Of a DNA stretch of 51,797 nt, positions 50,223 to 51,797 are shown piece after piece. Every line of letters begins with the position of its first letter. Position 1 is the first letter of the stretch. The position numbers were made by a program, and so were the translations under genes. Source of the stretch: Candidatus Alloscybalousia intestinigallinarum (GTDB taxonomy: Bacteria; Bacillota_I; Bacilli_A; RF39; UBA660); assembly GCA_018716115.1 (NCBI GenBank), contig DVKF01000020.1:1-51797 (forward strand), given 5' to 3'. The notes beneath the pieces were generated by a model, which was not told where the DNA came from, did not search any database, and saw only the letters and a list, made by a program, of their open reading frames with translations.

Positions 50223-50471
50223 TTAAAAATTATCAATATCAATTCTGATTTTTTTATTATCTTGTAGATAACTACTTGCTTGAACTAGTGTTCTTAAACT
50301 ATTGGCAATTTTACCGTTTTTACCAATAACTCTTCCCATATCTTCTTGATCAATTAAAACTTGAATTAGAATTGTATTTTCTTCATCAGTTTCAAATTCT
50401 TTTACTGATACGTTATCTGTATTTTTTACTAAAGATTTTACAATAAACTCAGTTAATTCTACGACATTCAT
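50223..50471 (-). CDS. khpA: KH-domain RNA-binding protein KhpA
   Basis: An 82-residue RNA chaperone with one type II KH domain. The core GxxG loop is VIGKNGKIANSLRTLVQA, in the usual place after an acidic N-terminal half. In Gram-positives KhpA works with KhpB in cell elongation and sRNA binding. It lies three bases behind rpsP on the same strand, as in other Bacillota (ylqC after rpsP), so they share a transcript from the promoter at 50773-50801. Confidence 0.94.
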   Translation of the reverse strand: MNVVELTEFIVKSLVKNTDNVSVKEFETDEENTILIQVLIDQEDMGRVIGKNGKIANSLRTLVQASSYLQDNKKIRIDIDNF

Positions 50472-50474
50472 ATT

Positions 50475-50741
50475 TTATTTTCCTTGTTTTTCATCAGCAA
50501 ACTTTTTCATAATTCCAGCTTTTGATAATAAATTTCTTACTGTATCAGAAGGTTGTGCACCAGTTCTTAGCCATTTAAGAGCTACTTCTTCATTAATTTT
50601 AGTCTCTTTAGCAATAGGATTATAGGTTCCAATTAACTCTAAATACTCGCCATCACGTTTAGTACGAGAGTCACTAGCAACGATACGGTAAGTAGGTCTT
50701 TTTTTGGCACCCATTCTTGTAAGTCTTAATTTTACTGCCAT
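50475..50741 (-). CDS. rpsP: ribosomal protein S16
   Basis: The 88-residue small-subunit protein opens [21 protein letters not shown], which is the S16 signature, followed by [19 protein letters not shown] and a C-terminal [21 protein letters not shown]. The start ATG 50741 follows GGAGGG; the frame to 50762 adds seven residues without a site. It is first of the unit with khpA. Its promoter has perfect -35 and -10 boxes, overlapped by a large imperfect palindrome that may be an operator. Confidence 0.97.
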   Translation of the reverse strand: MAVKLRLTRMGAKKRPTYRIVASDSRTKRDGEYLELIGTYNPIAKETKINEEVALKWLRTGAQPSDTVRNLLSKAGIMKKFADEKQGK

Positions 50742-50772
50742 AATATTTCCCTCCATTTCCATTTACAAGTCC

Positions 50773-50801
50773 ATTATATCTTGTTTTTATGCAACTGTCA
50801 A
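50773..50801 (-). promoter_or_regulatory. consensus promoter of rpsP-khpA
   Basis: TTGACA (50796-50801), 17 bp, TATAAT (50773-50778) on the minus strand: perfect in both boxes. Confidence 0.9.
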
Positions 50802-50821
50802 CGTTTTTTTGTTAACAGTTG
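50792..50821. promoter_or_regulatory. operator-like inverted repeat over the rpsP -35 box
   Basis: CAACTGTCAAC (50792-50802) and GTTAACAGTTG (50811-50821) match in 10 of 11 positions, 8-bp centre. One arm contains the -35 box, so a bound protein would block initiation. No regulator gene is evident beside it. Confidence 0.45.
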
Positions 50822-50829
50822 TTTCCTCA

Positions 50830-50855
50830 TGTTGTATTGGTAAAATGATACAACA
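50830..50855. repeat. 8-bp perfect inverted repeat between the tail-like gene and rpsP
   Basis: TGTTGTAT (50830-50837) and ATACAACA (50848-50855) around a 10-nt loop. It could end the upstream gene or be a second operator; the T-run is on the wrong side for the minus strand. Confidence 0.4.
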
Positions 50856-50893
50856 TAAAAATGTTCAGTTCTATCTATATTCTCCAGCTATTA

Positions 50894-51797
50894 TTAGAAT
50901 GTTAACAAGAAATAAGTATAAGTAACATTTCCTTGGTTTTTAGAATTATTTCCCCATGTTCTACCATTAATGTAGACGCTTTGACCTGCACTTAATTGGA
51001 CTGTCATCGAAAAGTCAATTGTCCTACTGCCGTTTGTAGTGGTATTTGTATTAATACTATTAACTACTCGACCATTTGTGCTAATACTAGTACTTGCACC
51101 AGTTTTGTTTGTCGATCCATCTTGATCACCATTTGATCCCGGTGTAGCTCTACCACTTAACAAAAAGATACAATTCTGTGAAGCCGTATAACTTCCCCAA
51201 GACGTGCTATTTACTGGTGAAGATACTTTCATATATGAAGATATATTATTGATTACTTCCGTTTTACCAGCATTATAGCCGTCATTATAACCATCATTGT
51301 AAGCCTTTCCTGTACCAGTAATTCCTAAAATCGTATTCCCCGCCATAATTTTATCAGCTGTTAACCCAATCACCGAAGCAAGTGACGAATATGATATGTA
51401 TTTTTCAGATACATTAGTAAAATTACCATAACTTGCCGCAGGATAATATCCATAATCTGTTGCAAAATAAATACGATTATTGTAATGCCATGCGGTATCT
51501 CCTGTTACATTACTAGAAGAGGAGCGATTCGGCATTGTTCCGGTAATTTTGTTTCCATTTACCCACGCTGTTTGTCCACTTAATATTTGAGAAGCTGTTG
51601 CCGTTCCTTGTGTCTGGCTAGCAAGCGATGCAGCTGTTATCTTTCCACTTCCGTTATGATATCCTGCAGGAATGGTATAACTTCCTCCTGCATTTAAGGT
51701 CTGAGTGACTGCTCCTCGATTCGGCATTGTTCCGGTTACTTTACTTCCTTTTACCCAAGCAGTTTTTCCACTTAATATTTGACTTGCTGTCGCATCC
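50894..51797 (-). CDS. partial repeat protein resembling phage tail-fibre or surface proteins (5' end outside)
   Basis: The open frame runs off the window: internal ATGs are not true starts. The visible part has repeats of about 64 residues. The unit reads ATASQILSG(K/Q)TAWV(N/K)G(N/S)K(I/V)TGTMPNR, encoded at 51526-51605 and again at 51718-51797, with a linker LNAGGSYTIPAGYHNGSGK between. A third, degenerate copy is LTADKIMAGNTILGITGTG, followed by the repeat YNDGYNDGYNAG. The C-terminus (about 110 residues) is a Ser/Thr/Asn/Gly-rich beta domain. Such repeats are common in tail fibres of phages of Bacillota and in related host surface proteins. It has no signal in the visible part, so export cannot be judged. 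Confidence 0.7.
   Translation of the reverse strand, partial: DATASQILSGKTAWVKGSKVTGTMPNRGAVTQTLNAGGSYTIPAGYHNGSGKITAASLASQTQGTATASQILSGQTAWVNGNKITGTMPNRSSSSNVTGDTAWHYNNRIYFATDYGYYPAASYGNFTNVSEKYISYSSLASVIGLTADKIMAGNTILGITGTGKAYNDGYNDGYNAGKTEVINNISSYMKVSSPVNSTSWGSYTASQNCIFLLSGRATPGSNGDQDGSTNKTGASTSISTNGRVVNSINTNTTTNGSRTIDFSMTVQLSAGQSVYINGRTWGNNSKNQGNVTYTYFLLTF
51526..51797 (-). repeat. 192-bp tandem repeat array, at least two units
   Basis: Two copies of an about 80-bp core at 51526-51605 and 51718-51797, 192 bp (64 codons) apart, near-identical at both DNA and protein level. The array probably continues outside the window. Confidence 0.75.

Noticed and set aside
1-51797. CRISPR array, insertion sequence or rRNA
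   Set aside because: No regularly spaced direct repeats, transposase motif or rRNA-like sequence found on reading both strands.
1-51797. Mycoplasma-type genetic code (TGA as Trp)
   Set aside because: TGA closes several genes in ATGA overlaps, and Trp is encoded by TGG throughout the proteins checked.

Overview
The window is AT-rich bacterial chromosome read with the standard bacterial code: TGA acts as a stop (several ATGA stop/start overlaps) and TGG encodes Trp. The gene set points to Bacillota of the class Bacilli or a near relative, probably a gut-type lineage with many private genes. It carries both replicative polymerases PolC and DnaE, the CdaA/CdaR c-di-AMP pair, the PrpC/PrkC/RsgA/Rpe cluster, cytosolic murein-precursor enzymes (MurI, Ddl, a MurF-like ligase), lipoproteins with lipoboxes and a SpoIID-type enzyme. 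SpoIID and a LolA-like lipoprotein hint at a spore-forming ancestry, but do not prove sporulation. Taxonomy below class level is inference. About nine tenths of the genes lie on the minus strand, so the window is probably within one replichore whose leading strand is the minus strand.

Layout, low to high coordinates. 1-5.4 kb: envelope and c-di-AMP genes (a cysteine-free thioredoxin-fold protein, a LolA-like lipoprotein, a DUF378 membrane protein, cdaR and cdaA, a membrane protein with an acidic tail), then a small alpha-CTD-like protein preceded by an unlisted 35-codon ORF that overlaps its start. 5.5-9.7 kb: a DNA alkylation repair fusion (Ogt plus Tag) and three unrecognised soluble proteins. 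9.85-11.74 kb: a small interval bounded by two copies of the tRNA-Thr 3' flank, holding a papain/transglutaminase-like protein and an unknown gene; it looks like a small insertion or duplication next to tRNA-Thr(CGT). 11.9-16.9 kb: a GNAT-like protein, a PHP phosphoesterase and a heterodimeric ABC exporter. 17.1-18.5 kb: tRNA-Lys(CTT), an acidic lipoprotein and an unknown protein. 18.6-22.1 kb: the operon alpha/beta hydrolase - membrane MurF - Ddl. 22.4-24.5 kb: two unknown genes and murI. 24.5-34.6 kb: polC and dnaE with two unknown or poorly known proteins between them, one with helicase-associated repeats.

34.7-50.8 kb is mostly housekeeping. It contains L28, then in minus-strand order cdsA-rseP / priA / spoIID-like / thioredoxin-like-fmt-membrane protein / rlmN-prpC-prkC-rsgA-rpe, and khpA-rpsP. 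The order resembles the priA-def-fmt-rsmB-rlmN-prpC-prkC-rsgA-rpe-rpmB region of Bacillus, but def and rsmB are missing from their usual places, which are occupied by lineage-specific envelope genes. The window ends inside a repetitive, tail-fibre-like or surface protein whose 5' end lies outside.

Functional themes: cell-wall precursor supply (MurI makes D-Glu, Ddl makes D-Ala-D-Ala, the MurF-like ligase attaches it), wall sensing and turnover (PASTA kinase PrkC with phosphatase PrpC, SpoIID), c-di-AMP signalling, DNA replication and restart (PolC, DnaE, PriA), and translation (L28, S16, RsgA, RlmN, Fmt, KhpA). No rRNA, CRISPR array, insertion sequence or transposase gene was seen.
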